Shown: positions 47,636 through 56,613, numbered from the stretch's first letter. The stretch: DNA of 64,000 bases from Bradyrhizobium manausense (GCF_018129685.1 NZ_JAFCLG010000002.1:429377-493376); one strand, 5' to 3'. Notes: a model not told the origin generated them from the letters alone. Numbers and translations: made by a program.

Positions 47636-48277
47636 ATGAAGCGGGTTGCCAAGCGCGAGCCCAAGCGTAAAAAAGTCGCACTTTCCGTGCCGCCGAAATC
47701 GCAGGTTTCACGTGACCTTATCCTTCGGGTCGCAGCACAGCTTTTTCGGCAGCAGGGCTATTCCGCAACGACACTTCGACAGATCGCTGACAAGGCGGGA
47801 ATGAAGGCAGGCAGCATCTATTACCACTTTGATTCGAAAACCGCGATATTGGACGAAATCCTCGAACTCGGGTTGCAACGCATATTCGATGCAGTAAAGG
47901 CAAGCGTGAATGACCTTGGCAAGGGGTCGCACCGGAACAAGATCAGCGCCGCGATCAAAGCTCATCTCGTCACCCTGCTGCAAGAGAGCGACTATACCTC
48001 CGCCAATATGCGTGTCTACGGGCAGTTGCCCGAACGCATCAAGAAGCGACATCGTCCACTGCGCCGCGCCTATGGCAAATATTGGGATGACATGCTGGTG
48101 GATGCGCAGCGTGCCGGCGAAATCCGCCCGGAGATATTGATTGTTCCCCTACGCAGGTTTATTCTTGGTGCTATGAATTGGACAGTTGAGTGGTTTGATG
48201 CGCGAAAAAATAGCTCGGTGCAAGACTTGGCGGACCGCACCACGTTGTTAATCTTCAATGGTATTTTGCCACACTAA
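47636..48277 (+). CDS. TetR-family regulator of the catabolic cluster
   Basis: 213 residues from ATG 47636; an in-frame TTG at 47618 is an alternative. A basic N-terminal tail (MKRVAKREPKRKKVAL) is followed by the HTH (LILRVAAQLFRQQGYSATTL, RQIADKAGMKAGSIYYHFDS). The ligand domain is of the KstR2/FadR-like C-terminal type (KAHLVTLLQESDYTSANMRV). It is the only regulator in the 43-64 kb cluster, which makes it the best candidate to bind the five TCTAAC-N4-GTTAGA palindromes. It is probably a repressor released by an acyl-CoA. It converges with the dehydrogenase at 48297, 19 bases apart. Confidence 0.88.
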   Translation: MKRVAKREPKRKKVALSVPPKSQVSRDLILRVAAQLFRQQGYSATTLRQIADKAGMKAGSIYYHFDSKTAILDEILELGLQRIFDAVKASVNDLGKGSHRNKISAAIKAHLVTLLQESDYTSANMRVYGQLPERIKKRHRPLRRAYGKYWDDMLVDAQRAGEIRPEILIVPLRRFILGAMNWTVEWFDARKNSSVQDLADRTTLLIFNGILPH

Positions 48278-48296
48278 CGACCGATTGTGTGCGGCT

Positions 48297-49469
48297 TTAA
48301 CGCATTCGCTTGGCAACCTCCTCCAGCATCACCTCGGTGGCACCGCCACCGATCGACTGAACGCGCGCGTCGCGTGACATTCGCTCGATCGTACTCTCGC
48401 GCATGTAACCCATGCCGCCATGAAACTGCAGGCATGTGTACATCACCTCGTTGACGAGCTCGCCGCAATAAGCCTTGACCATCGATACTTCCTTGGTGGC
48501 ATCGATCCCCTGCGTTACCAGCCATGCAGCGTGATAGACAAGTTGCCGTCCTGCCTCGACCTTGGCCGCCAGCATCGCCAGCCGATGACGGATAGCTTGC
48601 CTGGACCATAGCGGCGCGCCAAAGGTCTGCCGCTGCGTAACCCAGTCCAATGTAATCTCAATCGCAGCTAGTGCTTCGCCCATCGCCATCGCGCCGATCA
48701 CGATCCGCTCGTTCTGAAAATTTCGCATGATCGCGTAGAAGCCGCGCCCTTCCTCGCCAAGCAGGTTCGTGGCGGGAATCCGGCAATCCTCGAACAACAA
48801 CTCAGCCGTGTCCGAGGATCTCCAGCCCTGCTTGTCGAGCGCACGTCCGACACGAAATCCGGGCGTGCCTTTCTCTACCAGCAGCATCGAGATACGCTGG
48901 GAAGGCCGCATGTCCGGATTGGTATTGGCGGCGATGCAATAAAGATCCGCGTGCACGCCGTTCGTAATGAACATCTTGGCGCCATTGAGCACGTAGCTGC
49001 CGCCGTCGCGGCGCGCGGTGGTCCGAATGCCCTTCACGTCGGAGCCCGCGCCGGGCTCGGTAACCCCGACCGCGACGATCTTCTTTCCGGCAATGACATC
49101 CGGCATAAAGTGGTCTTTCAACGCCTGCGAGCCGGCGTTGTAGAGATGTACCGACGCCATATCGGTATGAACCAGCACCGTGATCGCCACGCCCGAGAAC
49201 GACGATCGTCCCAACTCCTCGGCTAACACGACTGTCGCCAGCGTATCCATATCGGAACCGCCATATTCGGCTGGGTAGCGGATACCGAGAAAGCCAAGCT
49301 CGCCCATGCGCCGCAGCACTTCGCGCGGCACCATGCCGTCCTGTTCCCATTTAAGCGCGTGTGGCTTGATCTCCTCTTCAACGAAACGCCGTAGCTGGGC
49401 TCTCAGCAATTCATGTTCTTCGCCGAAATAAGCCGAGCGATTCGGGGTGCCGACGTGGTGTGTGCTCAT
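48297..49469 (-). CDS. Acyl-CoA dehydrogenase (2)
   Basis: 390 residues: GEEHELLRAQLRRFVEEEIK, LGFLGIRYPAEYGGSDMDTL, VGVTEPGAGSDVKGIRTTAR, FQNERIVIGAMAMGEALAAI, DWVTQRQTFGAPLWSRQAIR and a C-terminus with GGMGYMRESTIERMSRDARV followed by IGGGATEVM. The canonical C-terminal catalytic Glu is Gly here, as in acyl-CoA dehydrogenases that use a glutamate from another helix. It lies 107 bases downstream of the enoyl-CoA hydratase gene and is probably in the same transcript. Confidence 0.9.
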   Translation of the reverse strand: MSTHHVGTPNRSAYFGEEHELLRAQLRRFVEEEIKPHALKWEQDGMVPREVLRRMGELGFLGIRYPAEYGGSDMDTLATVVLAEELGRSSFSGVAITVLVHTDMASVHLYNAGSQALKDHFMPDVIAGKKIVAVGVTEPGAGSDVKGIRTTARRDGGSYVLNGAKMFITNGVHADLYCIAANTNPDMRPSQRISMLLVEKGTPGFRVGRALDKQGWRSSDTAELLFEDCRIPATNLLGEEGRGFYAIMRNFQNERIVIGAMAMGEALAAIEITLDWVTQRQTFGAPLWSRQAIRHRLAMLAAKVEAGRQLVYHAAWLVTQGIDATKEVSMVKAYCGELVNEVMYTCLQFHGGMGYMRESTIERMSRDARVQSIGGGATEVMLEEVAKRMR

Positions 49470-49576
49470 CGTTGACCTTGCGGGCTAAGGAAAAATTGTC
49501 GGAAGGATTGGTATCCGCTATCGACTTGAAAGCATGAAAGCGGACATCATTCGGCACAATCCTCATCTGCCTTGCC

Positions 49577-50362
49577 TTATTTACCTTGCCACACCGGTTT
49601 GCGGTTCTCGGCAAAGGCTCTCGGGCCTTCAATGGCATCGAGGCTTGCGTAGGTTTCGACATGAAGCCTGTTGGCCTCAACGAGTCCCTTCTCGCAGCCG
49701 AGGTCCATCGCGGCCAACACGCTGGCCTTGGCCGCCCTCACCGACAATGGTGCGCCTTCCACAATCTTGCGCGCAAGCTGCAATGCACGCGCACGAACAG
49801 CGTCGGGTGTTTCTTCCAGATAATTGACGAAGCCATATTCCGCGAGCCGCTCGATCGGCAGGGTCTCGCCGGTCAAGACGAGTTCCATCAGCACCGGTTG
49901 CGGCAACATCCAGAGCAGCGGCACTGCCCACGGCGATCCCCGCCCCATCTTGACCTCGGTAATCCCGGCTCGTGTTCCGCGTAAGCCTATCCTAAGGTCG
50001 CACTTAAGCGCCAGCAGCATCCCGCCCGCCATCAGCGACCCAGTCATCGCCGCGATGATCGGCTTTGAAACGGTGCGCATGGCCGTTTGCATCGGATCGC
50101 GCATCAGGGTCAGTATATCGACACCGTCACGCGCCCTGATCTCGGCTGCCTGCCTGAGGTCCAGACCGGCGGAGAATACGCCGCAGTCAGCCGAGGTCAG
50201 GATCACCACCCTCGCCTGGGAATCCCGTTCGACACGCTCCCAGGCATTGGTCAAACCGTTCATCGCCTCAACCGACAAGGCGTTCTTACGCGCGGGCCGA
50301 TCGATGGTAATCGTCGCGATGCCATCCTCGACCGAGTAACGAATAGGTTCATTGTTTGACAT
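49577..50362 (-). CDS. Enoyl-CoA hydratase/isomerase family protein (1)
   Basis: 261 residues starting MSNNEPIRYSVEDGIATITI. Crotonase features include DRPARKNALSVEAMNGL, the first oxyanion loop VFSAGLDLRQAAEI, the second MTGSLMAGGMLLALKCDLRI and GITEVKMGRGSPWAVPLLWM, where the Glu of TEVKMG is a candidate catalytic acid. It starts 19 bases from a perfect ATTCTAAC-GTAT-GTTAGAAT operator shared with the divergent SDR gene. Confidence 0.9.
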   Translation of the reverse strand: MSNNEPIRYSVEDGIATITIDRPARKNALSVEAMNGLTNAWERVERDSQARVVILTSADCGVFSAGLDLRQAAEIRARDGVDILTLMRDPMQTAMRTVSKPIIAAMTGSLMAGGMLLALKCDLRIGLRGTRAGITEVKMGRGSPWAVPLLWMLPQPVLMELVLTGETLPIERLAEYGFVNYLEETPDAVRARALQLARKIVEGAPLSVRAAKASVLAAMDLGCEKGLVEANRLHVETYASLDAIEGPRAFAENRKPVWQGK

Positions 50363-50380
50363 CGATCTGCCTTTTTATGT

Positions 50381-50400
50381 ATTCTAACGTATGTTAGAAT
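50381..50400. promoter_or_regulatory. TetR-type operator 1 (ECH / SDR divergent promoter)
   Basis: Perfect palindrome ATTCTAAC-GTAT-GTTAGAAT between two divergent catabolic genes. Related copies lie at 54353, 56503, 56598 and 61481. Confidence 0.8.
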
Positions 50401-50437
50401 ATCCTAAACCTGACCGAACGCAAAAGCATTTTCAGGC

Positions 50438-51301
50438 ATGGGATTGGTGATGCACGAAAGTCCTTCAAAAACGCGCTTCGCGCCGGACCTTCTCAAGGGT
50501 CAGGTCGCACTCGTCACCGGCGGCGGCACAGGAATGGGCCGCGCCACGGCCATTGAGATGGCGCGCTGCGGGGCCCGCATCGCCGTTCTCGGCCGCCGCA
50601 TCGATCCGATAGAGAGCACTGCAAAGGTAATCCGCGACGCGGGTGGCGAGGCCTTTGCCGTATCGGCGGACATTCGCGAGCCCGACCTGATCGAACGCGC
50701 GATGCAGAAGATCAAAGCCGAGTTCGGCGGGCTCAATATCCTCGTCAATAATGCCGGCGGACAATTCGTGACGCCAGCCCGCGAACTCAGCAACAAGGGC
50801 TTTGAGACCGTGATCCGCAACAACCTGATCGGCTCGTGGCAGGTAACCAAGGCTGCCGCGGACCATTTCATGTTGGCGCATGGCGGATCGATTGTGTTCG
50901 TAACCGCCTGTATCCGCAGCGGCCTTGGCGGCTTCGTGCATACTGCGGCAGCGCGCGGCGGCGTTACTGCGATGATGCGAACGCTCGCCTACGAGTGGGC
51001 CGAGTTCGGTATTCGCCTAAACTGCGTCGCACCCGGAACCATCAAAACTGAGGCGCTTGGCCGCTATCCGATACCGCCGGACGACTGGGTCAGGCTCAAC
51101 CGTAACGTGCTGGGACGCATGGGCAGCGTCGAGGATATTTCTGCAGCAATCATTTTTCTGTCCTCGCCGCTCGGTCAATTCGTCACCGGCGAGGACTGGT
51201 ACATCGATGGCGGCGAGACGCTACACCTTGCCCACGACGCCCGCGACATGATCGACGCCGTTAAATTTGCCAAACGCGAACGCGGCGATGCAGGATTGTA
51301 G
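50438..51301 (+). CDS. SDR-family oxidoreductase (1), lacking the YxxxK motif
   Basis: 287 residues. The cofactor motif is VTGGGTGMGRATAIEMARCG, NNAGGQF is conserved, and the C-terminus has FITGEDW-type DGGETLHLA. In place of the classical YxxxK is TAAAR (FVHTAAARGGVTAMM), so Tyr becomes Thr and Lys becomes Arg. This is seen in 2,4-dienoyl-CoA-reductase-like SDRs (PECR/DECR group). The likely role is an enoyl- or dienoyl-CoA reductase, or a hydroxyacyl-CoA step, in the pathway. ATG 50438 is chosen, though ATG 50450 with a better-spaced GGGATTGG is possible. Confidence 0.86.
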   Translation: MGLVMHESPSKTRFAPDLLKGQVALVTGGGTGMGRATAIEMARCGARIAVLGRRIDPIESTAKVIRDAGGEAFAVSADIREPDLIERAMQKIKAEFGGLNILVNNAGGQFVTPARELSNKGFETVIRNNLIGSWQVTKAAADHFMLAHGGSIVFVTACIRSGLGGFVHTAAARGGVTAMMRTLAYEWAEFGIRLNCVAPGTIKTEALGRYPIPPDDWVRLNRNVLGRMGSVEDISAAIIFLSSPLGQFVTGEDWYIDGGETLHLAHDARDMIDAVKFAKRERGDAGL

Positions 51302-51360
51302 TAGCGGTCAGAATCGCTAACGCTGTGGCGGCATATCGAATATTCGATTCGGGAGCTTGT

Positions 51361-52233
51361 TTACGTCTGACCAATGCGAAAATATTCCGGACGTCCGGCA
51401 GGCCACGGATCGCCCCACATTTGCTGCCCGCCGTCTACCGAAAGCGTTTCGCCCGTGATGAATTTCCCGGACGGCGCCGCGAGATAAACGCAGGCCTCGG
51501 CGATATCCCAGGCGTCGCCGTGCCGTTTCATGGGATTCGCTTCCTTGTAGGTCGCGGAGCCTTCCGGAACATAGCGGCCAAATGCCGTGGTTTCATTGAC
51601 GCCCGGCGCGACACAGTTCACCCGGATGCCGTGCGGCGCCCATTCGACCGCGACGGTCTTGGACGCATAAATCACGCCGGCGCGCGCCGCGACAGTGTGC
51701 GCCATCCCTGGCAGGCCTCGCCAGATCAACGCGACAATATTGACGATATTACCGGTCTTGCCGCGATCGATCCATTCGCGCGCCGCGGCTTGCATCATCC
51801 ACCACGATCCATTCAAATTGGTGTCGATCACTGCGTTCCAGCCCTTTGGCTTGAAGTCAATGGCCATCTGGGCGAACTGTCCACCAGCATTGTTGACCAT
51901 CACATCGAGACGGCCGAAATGATCCCAGACGTCTTTGACGAATTCGTTGACTTGATCGGGATCGCGGATCGTGAGACTTCTGCTGAAGACGCGGGCGCCG
52001 AGGCCCTCTAGAACCGGTATGACGCGGGCGAGCTTCTCAGCATCGCGCCCGCAGATTGCCAGATTGGCGCCAAGCCTCGCAAACAGGAATGCGATCGCCT
52101 TCCCGAGTCCGCTCCCCGCGCCGCTGACGATGATGGTCTGGCCGGCGAACAGATCGGATCGATACACTGTCGGGATCGTTGCGAGCTCGTCGTCCGTGAA
52201 CCCGTAACTCGGCCGGATGCTTTGCGCACTCAT
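51361..52233 (-). CDS. SDR-family oxidoreductase (2), lacking the YxxxK motif
   Basis: 290 residues from ATG 52233 (MSAQSIRPSYGFTDDELATI). The nucleotide motif is IIVSGAGSGLGKAIAFLFAR, followed by VMVNNAGGQFAQMAIDF and, at the active site, GMAHTVAARAGVIYASKTVA. Here too Tyr/Lys of YxxxK are replaced (TVAAR). It ends with GKFITGETLSVDGGQQMWGD. It starts 22 bases after the FadH-type gene, so the two are probably cotranscribed. It is a paralogue of the SDR at 50438. Confidence 0.88.
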   Translation of the reverse strand: MSAQSIRPSYGFTDDELATIPTVYRSDLFAGQTIIVSGAGSGLGKAIAFLFARLGANLAICGRDAEKLARVIPVLEGLGARVFSRSLTIRDPDQVNEFVKDVWDHFGRLDVMVNNAGGQFAQMAIDFKPKGWNAVIDTNLNGSWWMMQAAAREWIDRGKTGNIVNIVALIWRGLPGMAHTVAARAGVIYASKTVAVEWAPHGIRVNCVAPGVNETTAFGRYVPEGSATYKEANPMKRHGDAWDIAEACVYLAAPSGKFITGETLSVDGGQQMWGDPWPAGRPEYFRIGQT

Positions 52234-52255
52234 CTTAGTTCGGCTCCCGATCGCA

Positions 52256-54322
52256 CTAAAGTGCCTGCGCGATGCGCGCGCCCTCCTCGACCGCGCGCAT
52301 CGCGTCGAGTTCGAAAGCTTCCTTGGCGCCGCCGATGACATGCGTCTCGATTCCGGTCTCGAGCAGTTCGGCAAGCATGTCGCGGTTGGATACTTGGCCG
52401 GCGCAAATTACGATCGTATCGACGGCGAGCGTACTTGGCTCGCCGTCGACCACGAAATGCAACCCGAGATCATCGATTCGCTGATAGGTCACCCCTCCGA
52501 CAATCTTGACTCCGCGTTTTTCAAGACTGCTACGCAGGATCCAACCAGTCGAGACGCCGAGACCGAGGCCAGGCCGCGTCTTCTTGCGCTGCAGCATCGT
52601 AATTTCGCGCGGACTTGGCTTTGGCGCCAGCGGATCGCCCGATAGCCCTCCAGCTTTCGTAAGGCTGGCATCGACATTCCACTCTTGCTGAAACTCACGA
52701 ATATCCATCGCCCGTGATTTTGGCGGTTCATCAGGCTGCGAATGGCAGAGGTATTCGGCGACATCGAAACCGATACCTCCAGCGCCGATGATGGCGACTC
52801 GCCGCCCCGCGTGGCGTTTGCCACTCAATAGATCGTTATAAAATATCACCTTCGAATGATTGATGCCTTGAATCTCCGGGACGCGAGGATGGACACCACA
52901 GGCGACAACGACGGCATCGAACCGTGCATCTTTCAGGTCACTGACCGCCGGCGCCGAATTCAGCCGGAGATCGACGCCGCCATCGGCGATTTGGCCGCTG
53001 TAATAACTCAGCATTTCGTCGAACTCGACCTTGCCCGGGACTGCTCGGGCAAGGTTGAGTTGCCCGCCTATGCGATCAGCGGCCTCAAACAGGGTTACCT
53101 TGTGCCCGCGTCGGCTGGCTTCCGCGGCAGCTGCGAGACCGCCCGCGCCTGCGCCAATCACTGCGATCCTACGCGAGGTCTGAGCCGGGCCGTCCTCAAA
53201 CTCAGTCTCGCGGCAGGCGCGCGGATTAACCAGGCAACTCGCGGTCCGCTCGGAAAAGATCAGGTCGAGGCAGGCCTGATTACAGGCAATGCAGATGTTG
53301 ATTTTGCCGGCGTTGCCCTCCCGCACCTTCCTGGCGAAGTGCGGATCGGCCAGCATCGGGCGGGCCATCGATATTAGGTCGCTATCGCCCGCCGCCAGAA
53401 TTTCTTCTGCGGTATCCGGCGTATTAATGCGATTTGATGCCACTACCGGAATCCTGACCGCTTTCTTCAGACGCGATGCCGCAAAACGCCATGCGCCGCG
53501 CGGAATGACGTAAGCGATCGTGGGAACGCGCGCTTCATGCCAGCCGATACCGGTGTTGAGAATGTCGGCGCCCGCGGCCTCGACCCGTTGGGCAAGCCGA
53601 TCGATCTCCTCGCCGGTTGCACCTCCTTCGACGAGGTCCAACGCCGAGATTCGGTAGACAATGATGAAGTCGTCGCCGGTGGCGCTTCGCGAGCGTCTGA
53701 CGAGTTCCACCGCGAGCCGATGGCGGTTCTCCTCCGATCCGCCCCACTCATCGGTACGGTTGTTGGTTCGCAGCACCGCGAACTGATTAATGAGATAACC
53801 TTCCGACCCCATGATCTCAATGCCATCGAACCCGGCCTCCTTTGCGAGCAGCGCGCAGCGCACGTAATCCGAGATCGTCTGTTCAATCTCTGCCCCAGTC
53901 ATCGCGCGCGGGGGAAACCGATTGATGCGGGTCGGGATGTCGGAAGGACCGACGCAGTCCTGTTGCTTGGAATATCGGCCCGAATGCAGCACCTGCATGC
54001 AGACTTTGCCACCGTGCTGATGCACAGCATCGGTGATGCGGCGAAGTTCACGAGCTTGTGCACGTTCGGTCAAAATCGGCCCCCCAGGCTCGATCAGACC
54101 CGCGGTGTTGGGCGCATAACCACCGGTGATGATGAGTCCGACCTCCCCCTTGGCGCGCTCGGCAAGGAAAACCGCCATCTTGTGCACGCCGTTCTCCTCC
54201 ATATCGAGCCGGGTGTGCATCGAGCCCATGACCATGCGGTTTCGCAACGTGGTTCGCCCGACCTTCAACGGAGATAGCAAATGAGGGTAAAGCGGTGTTC
54301 CGGGGGTGGTTGGCGTCAGCAT
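52256..54322 (-). CDS. fadH: 2,4-dienoyl-CoA reductase-type flavoenzyme (FadH family)
   Basis: 688 residues. An N-terminal old-yellow-enzyme FMN barrel (YPHLLSPLKVGRTTLRNRMV, MGSMHTRLDMEENGVHKM, GSEGYLINQFAVLRTNNRTD) is followed by a [4Fe-4S] cysteine cluster (CIACNQACLDLIF then CLVNPRAC). The C-terminal FAD/NADPH domains have RIAVIGAGAGGLAAAAEASR and VAIIGAGGIGFDVAEYL. This layout is that of FadH, which reduces 2,4-dienoyl-CoA with NADPH. Related enzymes act on other unsaturated CoA esters, so the substrate is open. It is divergent from the dehydrogenase at 54412 across operator 2. Confidence 0.9.
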   Translation of the reverse strand: MLTPTTPGTPLYPHLLSPLKVGRTTLRNRMVMGSMHTRLDMEENGVHKMAVFLAERAKGEVGLIITGGYAPNTAGLIEPGGPILTERAQARELRRITDAVHQHGGKVCMQVLHSGRYSKQQDCVGPSDIPTRINRFPPRAMTGAEIEQTISDYVRCALLAKEAGFDGIEIMGSEGYLINQFAVLRTNNRTDEWGGSEENRHRLAVELVRRSRSATGDDFIIVYRISALDLVEGGATGEEIDRLAQRVEAAGADILNTGIGWHEARVPTIAYVIPRGAWRFAASRLKKAVRIPVVASNRINTPDTAEEILAAGDSDLISMARPMLADPHFARKVREGNAGKINICIACNQACLDLIFSERTASCLVNPRACRETEFEDGPAQTSRRIAVIGAGAGGLAAAAEASRRGHKVTLFEAADRIGGQLNLARAVPGKVEFDEMLSYYSGQIADGGVDLRLNSAPAVSDLKDARFDAVVVACGVHPRVPEIQGINHSKVIFYNDLLSGKRHAGRRVAIIGAGGIGFDVAEYLCHSQPDEPPKSRAMDIREFQQEWNVDASLTKAGGLSGDPLAPKPSPREITMLQRKKTRPGLGLGVSTGWILRSSLEKRGVKIVGGVTYQRIDDLGLHFVVDGEPSTLAVDTIVICAGQVSNRDMLAELLETGIETHVIGGAKEAFELDAMRAVEEGARIAQAL

Positions 54323-54352
54323 GGACTTGGTTCCGTGGCTGGTTGTTAAATT

Positions 54353-54368
54353 TCTAACAGTTGTTAGA
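54353..54368. promoter_or_regulatory. TetR-type operator 2 (fadH / acyl-CoA dehydrogenase divergent promoter)
   Basis: TCTAAC-AGTT-GTTAGA with perfect arms lies 30 bases from the fadH start and 43 bases from the dehydrogenase ATG at 54412. The position between two divergent genes suggests control of both. Confidence 0.78.
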
Positions 54369-54411
54369 CTGAATGCAAGAACTCAAAGTCAGCCAGATGG
54401 GAGAGGTCACG

Positions 54412-55602
54412 ATGGATTACGCGCTTAGCGAGCAGCAGCAGGCTTTCCAGGAAACCGCGAAGCGTTTCGCCAAGGAAAAACTGGCCCCCCACTATCAGAG
54501 GCGGGCAAGGGAACACCGCATCGATCGTGCCATGCTGAAACAAATGGGGTCACTCGGCCTGATCGGCGCCGATCTGCCGGAAAAATACGGCGGCCTTGGC
54601 GAGAGCAGCGTGACGGCGGGCATTATTGTCGAGCAGATCGCTTATGGAGACTTCAACGCCAGCTACGTCCAACTCCTGGCGTCACTGCTCGGCGGGATGC
54701 TCGCAGAGCACGCCTCGCCCGAAATCGCTCAGGAGTGGCTACCGCAAGTGGCCCACGGTGAGAAGATCATCGGCCTCGGCCTGACCGAGCCGCGGGGCGG
54801 TTCGGACGCGGCCAATCTTATTCTGCGAGCCGAAAAATCAGGAAATGGCTATCGCCTCAACGGTGAAAAGACATCGATGAGCTTCTCGGATCAATGCGAC
54901 GCAGCAATCATCTTCGCGCGCACTGGGAAGGTCGAAGACGGCGCACGTGGCGTCAGCGCATTCTTTGTCGATCTGGCGCAGAGCGGAATTACGCGTACTC
55001 ACTTCGACGATATCGGGACTAAGCCTGTCGGTCGCGGCTCGGTGTTCTTCGACGACGTCTTCATTCCGGCCGAGTGCCTGATGGCAGAGGAGAACAAGGG
55101 CTTCTCCAAAATCATGTCGGGCTTCGACTATAGCCGTGCCTTGATCGGCCTTGAGTGCATCGGACCGGCGCAGGCGTCGGTCGACGAAGCATGGCAATAC
55201 TCGACGGAAAGAACCGCCTTCGAGCGGCCGATCGCGCAGTTTCAAGGCGTGAGCTTTCCGCTCGCGGAAGCTGAGACCCAGCTCACCATGATGCGGCAGC
55301 TTTGTTACTATACGCTTTCGCTCAGAGATCGCGGGCTTGCACACACCGCGGAAGCTGCGATGTGCAAATGGTATGTTCCGAAGGTGACCTGCGAGATCAT
55401 CCACCAGTGCCTGCTGACCCACGGCCACTACGGTTACACCACCGATCTGCCGTTTCATCAGCGTTACCTCGATGTCATGGGTCTACAAATCGGTGACGGG
55501 ACCGCACAAATTCAGAAACTTGTCATCGCGCGCGAAAAGGTCGGACGTGTCGCTGTTCAATACGCCAAGCAGCCTTCCGAATTGCGGCATGCCTCAAAAT
55601 GA
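54412..55602 (+). CDS. Acyl-CoA dehydrogenase (3)
   Basis: 396 residues from ATG 54412 (GGGAGAGGTCACG upstream), MDYALSEQQQAFQETAKRFA. An upstream ATG at 54373 would put coding sequence almost on the operator and lacks a ribosome-binding site. Motifs are LGLTEPRGGSDAANLILRAE, FDYSRALIGLECIGPAQASV, AFERPIAQFQGVSFPLAEAE and MGLQIGDGTAQIQKLVIARE. As in dehydrogenase 1, Asp (GDGTAQ) stands at the usual catalytic Glu position. The protein resembles cyclohexanecarboxyl-CoA or branched-acyl-CoA dehydrogenases, but the substrate cannot be read from sequence. Confidence 0.88.
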   Translation: MDYALSEQQQAFQETAKRFAKEKLAPHYQRRAREHRIDRAMLKQMGSLGLIGADLPEKYGGLGESSVTAGIIVEQIAYGDFNASYVQLLASLLGGMLAEHASPEIAQEWLPQVAHGEKIIGLGLTEPRGGSDAANLILRAEKSGNGYRLNGEKTSMSFSDQCDAAIIFARTGKVEDGARGVSAFFVDLAQSGITRTHFDDIGTKPVGRGSVFFDDVFIPAECLMAEENKGFSKIMSGFDYSRALIGLECIGPAQASVDEAWQYSTERTAFERPIAQFQGVSFPLAEAETQLTMMRQLCYYTLSLRDRGLAHTAEAAMCKWYVPKVTCEIIHQCLLTHGHYGYTTDLPFHQRYLDVMGLQIGDGTAQIQKLVIAREKVGRVAVQYAKQPSELRHASK

Positions 55603-55782
55603 GCGTACCTATCGCCGCCGTTGCCATCTCTCGGCGAAACCTGTGCCGCCGTGCGTAGATTTTCGGGCCGGGCCAAATGGATGATGCCGACCGCGCCATC
55701 GATAAACTGCGCGCCCAGGGTGTCGTATTCAGCTCGCACCTGGGTTCGGGTAGTCAGATCCCGTGGTTTCGTTCGCTCCGGC

Positions 55783-56475
55783 CTACTCGCCTGATTGAGG
55801 CGCTCCGAAGGCAGCGTCATCTATTGAGACACCACCAGTATTCAATGTCACCAGCGCGGGATATGCAATGCGGAAGTCCTCAAGCATCTTGCCTATCGGA
55901 GCGTCGGCGAACCAACCTCGGTCATTGACATACTCCATATGGCGATGATCGCTCGTGTCGAACTCGTGAAACAAGGCGTCGGCCGTACCGTCGAAGATAA
56001 GAGGTCGGACTCCAAATCGTTCACATAGCTCTATGTTGAACGCGGGCGTAACTTTGAACATCTTCCCATCGAGCCAAAGCGCGACGTAGCCGTGATAAAT
56101 GAAGAGATCAGTCCCCATTAACTCCGTCAGCTTGGGGGAATTCAGATGGTTGCGAACGTCTGCAAAGCCGATCGCGGCGGGGATTCCCGCTGCGCGCATG
56201 GCGGCCGTCAACAATATTGCCTTCGGAACACAAAACGCCGAAGCCATTTTGAGAATCTCGCTGGCGCGATAATCGGCTTCGGACAAACTCACCGCGTAGG
56301 GGTCGTATCTGATCTGGTCTCGTACCGCGTTAAATAGGAGGATTGCCTTCTCGGCGGCCGACCGGTCTTGTTTGTCGCCAGCCACACGCGAGACAAAATC
56401 TCTAATCGCAGGTGAGTCGCAATCCACGTAATGCGTTGGAGCGAGAAATTCCGCGAGGTCCGGGTTGATCGTCAC
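55783..56475 (-). CDS. Transglutaminase-like (cysteine protease fold) protein
   Basis: About 230 residues. The core reads LFNAVRDQIRYDPYAVSLSE, then SAFCVPKAILLTAAMRAAGI with the candidate catalytic Cys, and HGYVALWLDGKMFKVTPAFN with the His. The usual Asp of the triad (DPxxN) is TPAFN, so catalysis is uncertain. GTG 56475 (GAGGCG just upstream) is preferred over GTG 56499, which would leave operator 3 only a few bases from the start codon. Bacterial proteins of this kind may be proteases or amidases. Its place in a fatty-acid-like cluster and its operator suggest coregulation. Confidence 0.75.
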   Translation of the reverse strand: MTINPDLAEFLAPTHYVDCDSPAIRDFVSRVAGDKQDRSAAEKAILLFNAVRDQIRYDPYAVSLSEADYRASEILKMASAFCVPKAILLTAAMRAAGIPAAIGFADVRNHLNSPKLTELMGTDLFIYHGYVALWLDGKMFKVTPAFNIELCERFGVRPLIFDGTADALFHEFDTSDHRHMEYVNDRGWFADAPIGKMLEDFRIAYPALVTLNTGGVSIDDAAFGAPQSGE

Positions 56476-56502
56476 TTGCGCCTCGATTGGTACTTGCACT
56501 CA

Positions 56503-56518
56503 CCTAACAGATGTTAGA
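56503..56518. promoter_or_regulatory. TetR-type operator 3 (upstream of transglutaminase-like gene)
   Basis: CCTAAC-AGAT-GTTAGA differs from the consensus TCTAAC-N4-GTTAGA at one base in the left arm. Confidence 0.68.
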
Positions 56519-56597
56519 AATTAAGGCAAGTCAAATCGGGTCGCGACCGGCGCCCAAAGATGGATACCTCATTTGTTGTTCCATACGAATAGATTTA

Positions 56598-56613
56598 TCA
56601 AACGATTGTTAGA
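56598..56613. promoter_or_regulatory. TetR-type operator 4 (upstream of the acetyl-CoA-synthetase-like gene)
   Basis: TCAAAC-GATT-GTTAGA has one mismatch in the left arm. It lies about 165 bases upstream of the ATG at 56780 in an otherwise gene-free 260-base divergent region. Confidence 0.6.

Noticed and set aside
55603..55782. Possible VOC/glyoxalase scrap (DDADRAIDKLRAQGVVFSS) after acyl-CoA dehydrogenase 3
   Set aside because: The similarity is limited to one short helix-strand pattern with no metal ligands and no continuation, too weak to annotate.
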